Shown here one piece after another: positions 8,890 to 20,208 of a stretch of DNA of 64,000 nt (position 1 is its first letter; each line of letters opens with the position of its first letter). A program made the position numbers and the translations under genes. The stretch is taken from the NCBI GenBank assembly GCA_037576195.1, contig CM075102.1, forward strand, positions 50,898,745 to 50,962,744. Direction: 5' to 3'. The notes beneath the pieces were generated by a model. The model saw only the letters and a program-made list of their open reading frames with translations. It was not told the origin of the DNA and did not search any database. The DNA is from Phytoseiulus persimilis (lineage: Eukaryota; Arthropoda; Arachnida; Mesostigmata; Phytoseiidae).

Positions 8890-11800
8890 GAAGAGCGCAA
8901 GCTGTGTCCTCAATTGTCGTCTCGAATCACTAAAGGTCTACGGATCCGATTCCTCAACCGCGACTCCGATCTTGTATGTGCCCTCTGAGAACTGTTCTGC
9001 ACTCGCTTCGCAATCGCTCTTAGGCGGGGGAAGGCTCAAACGAAGTCAGTCACTTGCTCGCTTTCCCTGCACAATCGCTGCTGAACTAGGAACCTCTCAG
9101 TAGCGACACGAAAGCCTCTTCTCATTACCAAGATTATCCGCACCAAAGATTATGCAACAGAATTATGGCAGGGTTGAGAGCCCGTAACATTCCTGCAACT
9201 CCAGTTGAAGCATCCCCGATAGAGAACGAAGGTAGGATTAGCAGGGCTGAGCTCCGAAGGAAATCGAATTGATCCGTCAGAGCGCTCCTCTCGAGAACCA
9301 GTGGCTGATCGCTGAGTTCTCGAAACCGGAGAGGCTTCCGAAAAGTGTTCTGAAATTCTGTTGAACAAAGCCAGGGTCTCGGGCCGGAATCCTCAAACGT
9401 GGTGGCACCGTTCTCTCTCCTGGGGTTCGCGGGAACCCTGTTGCTCTGCTCCGACTTGAGACCCTCGCGTCTCCAGCCAAGAACTGTTGACGGATCACAC
9501 AGCCCAGGCCCTGAGATGTTGACTTCGGTTCAGGATGGGAACCCGATAGTTTGCAAGTTCTTCTTCCAGAATCAGAGAACGTCCTCCTGGATCTTGCGGT
9601 CGTAGATGGTTATTTTCAGTACCTGTTGAGTGTTGAGATCGAGAGCAAACAATCAATGTAGATTTCCCTGACATTTTCTTGCTCATCTCGATCCGTTTGC
9701 TCGCGTCATGTTCTGAGTCAACCGGTGCTCGAACAGTGTGACTCTCGTGGCTCAGGTGGCGAACCGCGCAATGGAAGCCGCCAAACTGAAGGCGAAGCGT
9801 TCGACGAATAATTCATGACGTATGCGCGGCGAACGACAGGTGGGAGAAGCAAGCGGCGAGATGCGAGTAGCAGCCCTTCAACTGACTCCATTCCGACAGT
9901 ACCATCAGTCTTTTCGACCTTCGGGCATGCGATCAGTGGAGGCGTAGTAGGTCTCTATGTCGTTAGGTCCGCAACGACGCTACTCTATTCATTTCCGCAG
10001 GATGCTTGCTGCTTCTTTCACAAAGCGCAGTTAGATGTTCTAGTGGGCTGTCATGACATCCGCCAAATATGACCGTGCGAGATTAATTTCGCAGTAGGGT
10101 CCTTAGAGGAACAGGAACTGTTGAGCCATGGACAGACTCGGTGAGTCGGTCAAGTCGGTGGCCTGAATCTGACGCGGAGAAAATCCTTTTCTCCGTCTCC
10201 CGTTTCCCACTTCCTCGATCGAAGCCATGTTGTGAACTCCCGAACATCGCTCGTGGAGCAAGAGCGATTGAACCTCACTGAGGCATAACAAAGAGGCGCC
10301 TAATATCCTTCGTATGGCGATGAAGTCGCATCACTGTGGACCTACCATTTCCCATCGGTCGCGCAGCTAGACACATCAAGTTGAAGCATACTGATGCTCG
10401 AATCGGGAATCATATAAATCTTTCAAGCTGGAGCTCGAAATGTCTGTGTGCCTTCCGGCTCGTAACGAGTCTTTCTTGCCGAAAGTCAGATCGGCGACCG
10501 ATTCGTCCGAAGATCTTCCGACACCCCTTCCAGATCAAGCATATTCAGATGTAATCCCGTACGTGCCCTTCTACGAACCTCGGTTTTGTGATCAAGAGGG
10601 ACGGCTTCCTACGTGAGCTACATGGGTTTCCAACAACGTTTGAATGCCGGCCAACGAACTGATGCAACCGAGGACTCGAGCGGGCATCATTCCCGGGTTT
10701 TGAGCCCTTTTCACCGTAAACACCCGGAGGCGGCACTCAGGCTTGGTGTCCCTCTCTCGGGCGGTTGAACTCATGTAGTTCGAGCGTAATTCGAACCAAG
10801 TAATAGCTGGTTGGAACCAAATATGATTGCTGATAGAGGATGCGTTCACAATCTCAATTCTAGAGCCGATTCCGATCAGGAACTTTCGGGAATCGCAAAC
10901 AAGAGTAACGAAGGCTTCTTTTGGCCAACAAGGAACTGGTCGCTGGAATCCCTGCAACGTCCGGCGAACACGTCGCGTGATATGGGCAACTGTTCGCACG
11001 CGATGGCTCCACATTTTGGATCTCAGCGCGAGATGGTCATTAATTAACTCGTGCGAGCGGTTCAACGAAGTTCTCGTAAAGATTGGCTCCTACAACCGCT
11101 GAGAAAAAGAATAAAAATTGACCACTCAGATCTGAAATCCGAAACGAAAACCGAGTCCCCCGTGTAAGCAGCTCTGACGTCACTAGTCTCGTCCTTCTTG
11201 CGGAGTTGGATTTCATCAGCACCTCAGCGATCACTGATTCGTTCTTGTCGCTCCCCCATCGGCAAACGGGAAACCCCTGCCTCATTCCGACGAGCCCGGT
11301 GAAAATTTTGAAAACTTTAATGCTGGAAAATTTTTCACCGGAAGAACGTCAGGTCCGTAAGTCGACGAACCATTCGTGTAAGCATTCGAAAACTCAACAT
11401 CGTCCCTTCCCTTCGCGGTAATCTCCTGCGCCGCAATTTGATGCCCGAGAGCTGGCAAGGCTATTCTGCCGATTTCAGGGGAAAGAAAAGGCCAATGAAC
11501 GTTGAAACCTCCGGCGCGCTACCTCGCTCCTCCTCCGAACAGCGATCTGGGAACGATGAGACGCTCCGGTAGACAGCTAAGGCGATAGTCATGCCGGCGG
11601 GAGGGAGGAAGAGAAGCCGGCCGCGCCGAGAGCGAGTTTATTGTCTTCCTTCGGTTTCTACATAGGCTTCTCTTTGGGAGAAAGTCCTCAGGGAATCCGT
11701 GATAACTAAAGACGCGATATCACCGGACACGCCCTTGTCCGCCGGACTGATCCGGAGTTCGAGATTCGAGGGGAAATCCGGTTTCGAAGCGGTTTCTGCG

Positions 11801-14600
11801 TGATCGAAGTCAGAAATTCCGAGCTGTGATCACACTGGGGCGGAACTCTCGAAGGAATTCCGGGGAGCGAGCGTTTCCTAAGTTGCTGGTTGATGCGGAA
11901 TCTGATTCACAAGCCCAGATAGTCGGGGGAGTCGTTATTTCGATGAAAATAACATCGAGAAACGGGGTTGCTCGATGCTGGAGAGAGGAGCGCCGTGAAG
12001 TGAAAACTCCGTGAGGCGCGTCAAGGAGTCGTCGTTCCAGATCCTTCTCGGCTCAAAATCTTGTAACAATTTCGCTGAATACAATATCACGAAGTACCTC
12101 GCGATACACTCGAAATCCCATGGAATTTTCCACGACGAATGAAGAGTGGAACGCCGCCTCAACGCAGAAGTTCAGATGTGTCTATGAGTTTTTCTAAGCA
12201 CTGCGAACTAGGGGGAACCAAAGTCGAATCTGATGATTGTGGCACAGTCTACCATGTCCGTCCGTTTGGCGTCCGGTTTTCAACAACAAAATGTCCGGTG
12301 GTATCGCGTCTGCAGTAATAACACTTAAGGCACACGACATCAATGGCCGAACGTTCAAACGATCAGATTCGCGAAAATTGGTAAATAATGGGAACCTTGG
12401 TGATGGATTTTTCGTTTCGAGGCCGCAACAACAACGTTTTCTGCTCTCCCTCCATGAGTAAAAAGATGTTGAGCAGCTGAGTATAGCAGCTTTAGCAAAG
12501 AGATTTTCGTCTGGGTCGCGTACTTCAACATGTGTGTGCTTCTACCATTTTCGTTACGCACCAGATTTTTTTTTTCCAAGATATTTTTCCCATGAAAGGA
12601 AACTCCTTATCGTTAAGAGGCGGTGTTGTACTCAATCGATTCCGAGTATAATCGGTCAAATTCCAAGTCCGGAAGCATCAATAGGAAACGCTACGTTTTT
12701 TTGACATTTTGATCGTGTAACTGAGCACACACGGTCATGCTGGTTATCGCCGAGTCGAAACTTTGACAAAAGACACGGGAGACGAAGCAGCCGTTGACGA
12801 CGGTCATCTCCCAAATAGTTGACTACACATATCAACAGGTATAATCATTATTGTCAATGAGTTGTGTTGTTAACACCAATCATATGGGTTATGGAGTCGA
12901 ACACCTACGAAAGTATGTAAGTATATCAAGTCAATATGGATACTCAACATTCAATGGGTAATATCTCACGTTTGCACTGACGTACCGCCTTTGTACTGCG
13001 GAGAAGTTCAACTGTGCAGCTCATGTCGGAAAGCCAGCGACGGCTGGTCGACCAATGATCGTGCAGTGGCGGAGTGAAGCCTCGAGGTTGACAACGCGGC
13101 GGGGCGAGACAAAGCACTTCCGACAAAGCGACTCCATCCAATCATTGTTGATCTTAAGTCTTGGGAAATGCTCAAAGAGATGGCAGTCGATGTCGGTCGG
13201 GTCCCGCGCCGATTCATGAACTGGTCGCAGTTGTTTACTTTTGGGAAATGCTCTCGAGCAACCAAATTCAAGAATGAGCTTGTCCCGACTCGGCGTACAC
13301 TGCACCAGTGTTCGATCATTGTACATGTTGTTCGAGCTCATGTTGGATTCTGCCTGTGATCGACAATAAGTCGTTGTTCCAAGGCTGCACATACGGTTGA
13401 GTGGATCAATGGGCTCGTCTTCTTTGAATTAGTTGGGGGCGGTCGTCAAATTGTTACTATGGTTTTCCTCATCGGTATCACGCTTTTTGTTGTATAAAAG
13501 TCTTAAACTATGGCTCTTGGTGGGGCTAGCCAATGCTTAAATACATTAGATTGCAAGTTAGTTCCATAATCACAGTTGATAGAGTTGCCCGAAGTGTCTT
13601 CGCACCTCTAAATACAGACGAAGATACGCTAGCACTTTCGTATACATACATGCCACCTGGCATGCACGGGCATTCACTCACGCACTCGCACTGTCATTCA
13701 ACAATCCTAGGGGAACGAACGAACGAGCACACAGAATAATTTTTCCACGTGGCTGGATGCATGCAAACACACATTCATCCACTGGAAAGTGCTGCATGTC
13801 TCTTCTTGCGTCTGTTGCTGCTGTAGTTGCTGATGTGGCCCCTACGGCGGCTCATCATCCGATCTTCCAATCATTCGATCTAGTTCACCAGGCATTCACA
13901 GCAATCGATCCGAGGAGTCTGGTTCTGTTCATCTCGGCGCTTCGTGTTGGCTCTGTGACTTCGTATTTTGTGATTTTTTTACATTGTAATCTCCTGCAGA
14001 AATCGATTCCAAAACTGATAGAGTTGAGGTTCACGTCGTGATTTTGGTTGACGCAAACGTTTTTCCATCGTGTTGTCCATGCGTTTTTTTGGTTCAGAAC
14101 AGTGTACAACACCCTGTTGAGTCTCAAACAGAAATCCTCCTCTACTTTGACGTTTGCTCATCCGAAGGGTAATCATTCCGTTTGCCGATCCTTCAAATCG
14201 ATATTTAGAAAACTTTGGCGATTTTCCGATTTTAGAGATCTGCTCCCGCGCTGCCTGTATGTCCGAGCCGCGTGGAACAGGATGAGGGAAGACTCGGACT
14301 TTTTACAACAATTCACAAATGAACTGAATTCTGATTGGCTTACCCGCCGTATGGGAAATGCTCGAAGGTTTGCGGGAAAGACAGACAGAATGCACGTTCT
14401 CCGTCGTGTATCCTAGTTTTGAGTAACGGTACAGAGCGACCTCCTCCCCAGTTTCGGAAACATCTTCAAGTTGACAATTAGGAAACTATGGAAGTACCAG
14501 GCTTACGAGCCTTTGTTGTTCCTTGGAGACTTGTTTGACCGTTTCGTTGTGGAGTCGTCGGAGTTCCAGTTCGAATATAGTCGTTAGTGTTAAGTGAAAG
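8890..14600. other. 5.7 kb without a recognised gene
   Basis: I found no assignable exon on either strand. Open frames of 70-157 codons occur (for example 10592-11065 - and 13021-13392 -), but none shows a known domain, and most are mirrored by equally long frames on the opposite strand. The stretch from 12.2 to 14.2 kb is more AT-rich. It may hold regulatory DNA or 3' UTR for the muscarinic receptor gene that follows. Confidence 0.4.
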
Positions 14601-14659
14601 ACACAATGTTATGCGGTTGACTGCAGTAATGGAACTGCGATTCTAAGGCTGACGACGAG

Positions 14660-14809
14660 ATGCCGGAGTCCCCTGCTAGTGGAGCCGATGTCAGCGTCTT
14701 GACGCAACAGGCGCTCAATTTTCTGACGCGTCAAGCAGCTAAGTCCCGTTTCTGCTTTTTTCTTTGTCACCCTCTTTTCGAGTGTCGAGGAGAGTTCCGA
14801 CAACATGGT
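14660..14809 (+). CDS. Possible first exon of a small unidentified gene
   Basis: An ATG opens 50 codons (starting MPESPASGADVS and containing SRFCFFLCHPLFEC) that run into a good donor (G|gtaagc) at 14810. Codon use looks coding. No downstream exon could be placed before the antisense receptor gene begins at 15044, and I do not recognise the protein. It could be a chance frame. Confidence 0.25.
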
Positions 14810-15043
14810 AAGCCTTATATGTGAAATGCAGCATTTTGTACGATAATTCAGAGCATTTTCGCCAACTAAGAAATGAAAGCTCGTCGCCAAAGCGCGTTTT
14901 CCTTCTTTGGAAATATCAAATAGTCTCAGAAACGATCGCAGCATAGAATCGATACAAAATCGGAAGAGGGGTAGGTCGGGAATGCAATTGGCGGGCGCTA
15001 TTCGGTGATGCGATCGTTTAGAGCCATCCTTCTGAGGTGAACC

Positions 15044-17811
15044 TCAAGTTTTGTGGAAGTCTCCCCGAAGTACTCGATAGAAAGTTCGTTTGAATTGCTG
15101 GTTGGCCAGAGCATAACAGAAAGGGTTGATGGGACTGTTTGCGTAGCAGAGGAAATACGTGAAGTAGAACAGATGATGGTTGACGCATTTGTTGGGATCA
15201 TTGCAGAAGCCTTCAACTAGGGCGCAGATGTGATAGGGCGTCCAGCAAATTACGAATGCTCCCAGAATGAACGAAATCGTTCGCAGAGCTTTCCGGGCGC
15301 GGTTCTCAGACTTTGATTTTTGACGCTTCTCGTTAGTTTTCCGTTTCTTTCGTAGCCGGTCACCGATAGACGAGATCATTTCGCGTTTTGATCGGTTGGT
15401 CGCGGTGTTACGGGACAGTCCACACCCCCCATAAGGCCCTCCCTCCTCGGCGACTTTGGTGACATGGCTTTTGGTCGGGTCGCTACTGACCAACGTGTCT
15501 TTGCCTGCCGGCTGATCAGGGACGGCCAGAAGGGCGGTTGTGGGCAGTTGTTTGCAGATAGTTTCATTGATTACGATGGCGACCGCGCCCGAACTAGACA
15601 CGTATTCCACTGGAGACTGAGGAATATCCTGTACAACGGCATTCTCAGCGAAAGCGCCTTTCGCGGCAATGGTCGTTGAGTTTTCAGTCATGTTCGTACC
15701 TTCTTTGTGGTTTTGCTGGCATCGGTCGCTCTTGATGAGGTTCGCTTCTTCGGCGGCACGTTCCGCCGCCTCGATGCACGCTTCCGAAATGTCGCTAGCC
15801 ACCTTCAATGAAATGAGATTGCGATTTGAAATCGGAGAATAGAACACCAATAATGCCAAGGTCGAATAACGACGTCGAAGATCCTAACTCCGCTAACAGG
15901 AAATGGCTAGACCAGCGGTCGTCAAACTGTGTGTCGCGCCACCCCAAGGCGCCGCGGCTGCCAGCAATGTCGGAAAAGTTTGACGACCTACGGGCTGGAC
16001 TAATGGAAACCCCGTGTGAAATTGAAACACACGGGGAGCACTCGGAGGAAAAGTCACGAGAGAAGGAGACGTACCTCGGTTATAGCGATGAGCTTGCTCC
16101 CACGGCGGCCAGTCACATCAAGAGAATTCGGTGGTGCTGGTTTGCTGCAAACGTTCAATCGAAGGGATTCGTTCATCGACGCGCTGCGGTTGACTTCTGT
16201 GATTTTCTTGTTTTCCTCAGGCGGCTTGCTTGTCATGCCACCGGTGGAATGCTTCACGGACTCGGAGTGCGAGCTCCTTCTGGCGATGCCCAACCCCAAA
16301 CCTGGCAGGCCCCCGCCGATGTTAGCTAGCTCCGACGGAGCGTCTTTCAACGCGAAAGCCGGCGGCCCGATCCTCATGGCTTCGACCAGCGACATTCTTC
16401 CCGCGTCAGACTTCTTATGTTTCGGTGTTTTCACTTTTGCTTTCGCCGGCTTGGCTTTTGGTATCTTGGTGGTAGCCGTGGCGGCGGCATCGTCGTCGTC
16501 GTCGAACTCTTCATCCGATTCAAAAATCGGACTCGATGACCTGTCCTGATCTTGGTCGGAGTTGTCCTTGTTCCTCTCCGAGAAAGACGTCGTTTCGGTG
16601 TTGTTGCCGAATTTCGACGAAGTCTTCTGACTCTCGAGGGTGGATGAGTCATTGCTGCAGAAGTTGCCGACTACATGCGACTCCTTCGGGGCCGACCTGG
16701 CGTCTGCATCGGCGCTGCCGAGGTCTCCTCCCCTCGACGGTGGTTTATCAGCGCTGACCTGAGCAGCTTTGGCGAGCCCGAGTCCCAAGCCAGGCGTAAC
16801 GTCTAGCGTTCCACGACCCATTGCAACCAGTGACTGCATCTTCCTCTGTTTTTCAGCGGATTTTCGTTGCATGTTACTTGCTGTGTTGTAGATCCCGCCG
16901 TAGAGCACGAACAAGACGACTAGCGTGCAATAGAAATAACCGAATATTAGGGACGTGTTGAAAACCGGGTCTTTCAGAAATTGCACGGCGCATTCTCCGG
17001 GTTCGAGATCTCTGTAGCCGATGAAGTGTTCCCAACCGAGGATGGAGATGAAGAAGATCAGGAATGGCAGGATCCAGGTGATGACCACCATCCAGATCAC
17101 TTTGTTGCGAGTTCGCCAAGAACGGTATCTCGCGGCGATCTTGACCGAGCAGTATCGATCAATTGTGATCAGAAGAACAGTGTAAATAGACACCAGGCAA
17201 ACGGTGTGGTCCGTAGCCAGCCAAAGGTCGCAAATGACCGGCCCGAGTTCCCAGCGTCCGTTCAGAACGTACACTGCGTAGAATGGCATCGAAACGATTC
17301 CGATGAGGAGGTCTGAGACTGCCAACGACACAATGAAGTAGTTCGAAGGCTGACGAATTGTGCGCTCGACAATAAACGCTGTCAACACGAGGATGTTCCC
17401 TCCTACGGTCAAGATGATGCAGATTCCTATGGCGATACCGATGAGAATGGTCTGCCACAGAGGAAAAGGGAGGTTCCACTCAACGACGGACCCGTTCGCG
17501 ATGGTGACGTTCAGGTCCCCACAAATGGTGGAGTTCCAAGACGATGAGAGCTCGTCGCATCCGCTCGGCACAGTGGACGCCTGATCGGAAGTCGCCGCTG
17601 CCGCCGCTGTCATCGTCGCGGCGGTTAGGGTGTCGAAAGCCTCCGTCAACCATGGCAAGATGGTCGAGTAGGTCTCGTTGAAAGTCCGCCGCGGACTCCG
17701 ACGGGGGAAAGGAATCGTTGAGGACGCTGACTCGGTGCTGGTGATCACATCGTCGACCTCCCCCGTCAGCCATTCCGTCGTGAAGGCTGCCATGCCGGAA
17801 TCTAGGGACAC
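15044..17811 (-). CDS. mAChR-B: Muscarinic acetylcholine receptor, arthropod B-like
   Basis: G-protein-coupled receptor of the plasma membrane. Two coding exons, 17811-16075 and 15802-15044, join at phase 0 (GAG|gtacgt, ag|GTG) and give 831 residues. A long N-terminus with four N-glycosylation sequons (NET, NST, NVT, NGS) precedes TM1 (about 119-146). The TM3 aspartate is D201, DRY is 218-220, and the [16 protein letters not shown] stretch in TM4/loop 2 is characteristic of insect mAChR-B. The third intracellular loop is about 440 residues, with an acidic run (EEFDDDDD), and contains the intron. TM6 has WTPYH (766-770) and TM7 has NPFCY. Two residues that bind ligand in classical muscarinic receptors are changed: the Tyr after the TM3 Asp is His202, and the TM6 Asn is His770. 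This agrees with the unusual pharmacology reported for B-type receptors. An ATG at 17793 is an alternative start. Confidence 0.9.
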
Positions 17812-18140
17812 CTGCGTGGCATCTCTTTGATGGCCAAGAGACGCCGCGCGGCCAGCTTTCTTCTCAGAACATGAAAAACTTCTTTCCGTCGGATCGATGG
17901 AGTGACGTTTCGGGTCACCTGGCTGAAATTCGTTATGTTGGTGTTGCTGATGTCGACGGCGTCGTGGCCGTCGTCGTCGTTGTGATCGGATTCGCTCGTA
18001 TAATTTGGTGAATGATTGTTTGACAGATTGATTGTTTGTTTATTGAATTGAGCCGGAGGATGGTGATACGGAGGTCTTGCTTCCCTCACGAAGGTTTTCT
18101 TCGCTGCCGACAGAGGGTCCGACGTTTGGAGCCTCGTCAA
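17802..18140 (-). other. Upstream ORF overlapping the receptor start
   Basis: An ATG-initiated 112-codon frame (MTRLQTSDPLS...) ends 10 bases inside the receptor ORF in a different frame. Its product is polar, with an Asp/Asn-rich middle and no family match. If it lies in the receptor's 5' UTR it would act as an overlapping upstream ORF and reduce receptor translation. It may equally be untranscribed, or cut by an intron. Confidence 0.25.
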
Positions 18141-18149
18141 AAATTCGAT

Positions 18150-20200
18150 GACCGGGTCTGACTCGAAATCACTTGCTAAGCAGGTGCTTGATCGGTTTAC
18201 TCTCTCACGGATCCCGTCTCAAGGATGTGCTTACTCTGCGTGAATTGAAAATCACCCTGCATTTGGTGGTTCTACCTTGTACGATGCAATCCCGTCCAGC
18301 GAATCCACTGAAGACAATCCCCGACGCTGAAGATGTTCGTGTCAGCTGCGCTCTGTCGGGTGGTGTAGTCAGCGGAAAGGCCACGGCACTGTCTAAACGC
18401 GTCAAGTTTTCCTCCAAACTACGGTTCCTGATTCAGACTTCCACCTGCGTTGGTCTTCAGCGAACACTGGTCAATCGAGTCAGCCCTCCGAGAGGTCACA
18501 CCTGATGCCCACTGCGAGGTGTTAGAAATCGATTGATAAGGTCCTCATGCTGTTCGTGATTCCCTAACGCCGTCGGCGCACAGCGCTATGATTCGCTATT
18601 GACGTCGAATGATGCGAAAGCACAAGCGAATTTCGATGTTTCGCTCAGAATTCATTTTTGGGAGAGTGAGAATAATGTTCAACTAGAGATAGTTGGCGTT
18701 GGGTTCCGAATTCTTCGCACGCAATGGTCGACGGCGTTCAATGGTTCCGATGCTTGCTATGGGCATCACATCGTCAACCTGCGAAAAAGAGCGACTTCAA
18801 AGAACTTGACCTCTTTTCAAGTCGACAAAGCTATGCAAAGTTTCATGATTTCCCCGTCGAGTTGGGGTCTCTAAGCCTAGTTCAGATTGGAGTAGCATTG
18901 GAGCTAGCGATGATGATGACGACAGTGCTCGAAGTGAGCAGAGCAGACTTTTACATACCCAGTAGACTAACTGCTAGTTCCAACAGTAAGCAGATTTCTA
19001 TGGGCTGACTGATGGTGAGTTGATGGAGGCAGCAGTCGCAATGCGACCTCAGCTGTGGCAGGGTGGTGGCACCACACTTCGGCATTTCTTGTCGGCGTCC
19101 ATCCGGGCGGGCTCCGTCGTGCCTCCGAGCTTCTCGTCGTCCCTCTAGACCTTCGGCTCGCTAGCTCACTCTCCCTCGTCTTGCACCCCGGGCCGCCCTC
19201 GCGCTTCTGGTCCCTGGACAAGGTTCTTTGACGGGAGTGAGGCTCCGCGGTTATTCGATTGCCGATCATCCAACCTATCTCACAGGGACAAAACATTCGA
19301 ATCGGAGAGTCGGAAAGTATACACTGTAACCCTCCCGATGATTCTGAGGTTATTTTCTAATATTCCCATCATCATTTTCAATCGAGTAGCTCCGGAGGAC
19401 ATGATCTAGCGATAGTTGCAGGAGCTTGGCGCATGCGTGTCTCAAAACCCAACGGGGTGTGACCAACCAGTAGAGTGTTCTACACATTGTATACACATCT
19501 GGGTGACGCCCCTCAAGTACTATACGTCGATTCCTCCTGACCCCGAGATCGCGATTGTATTCGCACTCTCAGAAGCCTGATTGCGTCCCTGGCCTCGGAT
19601 CGAAACACGGTGCACAAGCTTCGCTCGCTATCAAGCATGACGAGAAGGAAATGAGAGAGGGGGAAGTTCTCTGTATACTTCTTGTGCTCCATGCACCAGC
19701 ATTTCCGATTTTCCCGCTAAGAGGAAACTACACCAGTTCCAGGATCTCCGAAACGAGGGAGGGGCTATTCCCAGGTTCACGAATGAGATCAGTAAACACA
19801 CGAGAAAAATCTAGAGTTCTCGCTCCCCGCCTGGTACCAGTAAACTTACCGCAATGGTAGGCGAGCTGATTTTGATCGCGAACCCAAACTGCGGGACCGG
19901 AATCAAAACTCTCTCGCGGCGTCAAGCTCTGAACATGCTTCTGCAAGACAATCCGAGGATCCTTTACCTACCGCGAGCAGCGCATCTTCAGGGAAAACCA
20001 CCCCTCTTGAATGTGTATCCTCTGCTGATTTCCATGTACGATTCTCTATCAGTTGCGACTGAGCATTTCACTGAGTGCCCGGGGCCGAACGTAAGAGACA
20101 TCCGTTTCTTCTCTGTACCATCGTTTAGAACTTTATTCATCTCTTTATTCCTCATCTGTTACATTATTACAAACAATCGTACACTGTACGGAAGAAAAAA
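18150..20200. other. Intergenic, one possible retroelement scrap
   Basis: No gene was recognised between the receptor's 5' end and the Mdm2 terminal exon. A minus-strand frame at 19728-19946 contains VWVRDQNQLAYHCGKFTGTR, which resembles the GPY/F-type module at the C-terminus of gypsy integrases. It is short and isolated. Confidence 0.4.
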
Positions 20201-20208
20201 ACATATAA

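Noticed and set aside
7378..8913. Long minus-strand frames over RpL24 intron 3 with a repeated [20 protein letters not shown] peptide
   Set aside because: They are shadows of the tandem snoRNA units; the repeat has RNA-stem covariation, not codon-level conservation, and the frames run across RpL24 exons in antisense.
13021..13392. 123-codon minus frame with CRKCF and His-rich parts
   Set aside because: It superficially resembles a zinc finger, but the Cys/His spacing fits no family and an equally open frame lies on the opposite strand.
16054..17584. Plus-strand frames antisense to the muscarinic receptor, and alternate minus frames rich in His/Arg
   Set aside because: They mirror the receptor's GC-rich codons; the receptor frame is certain.
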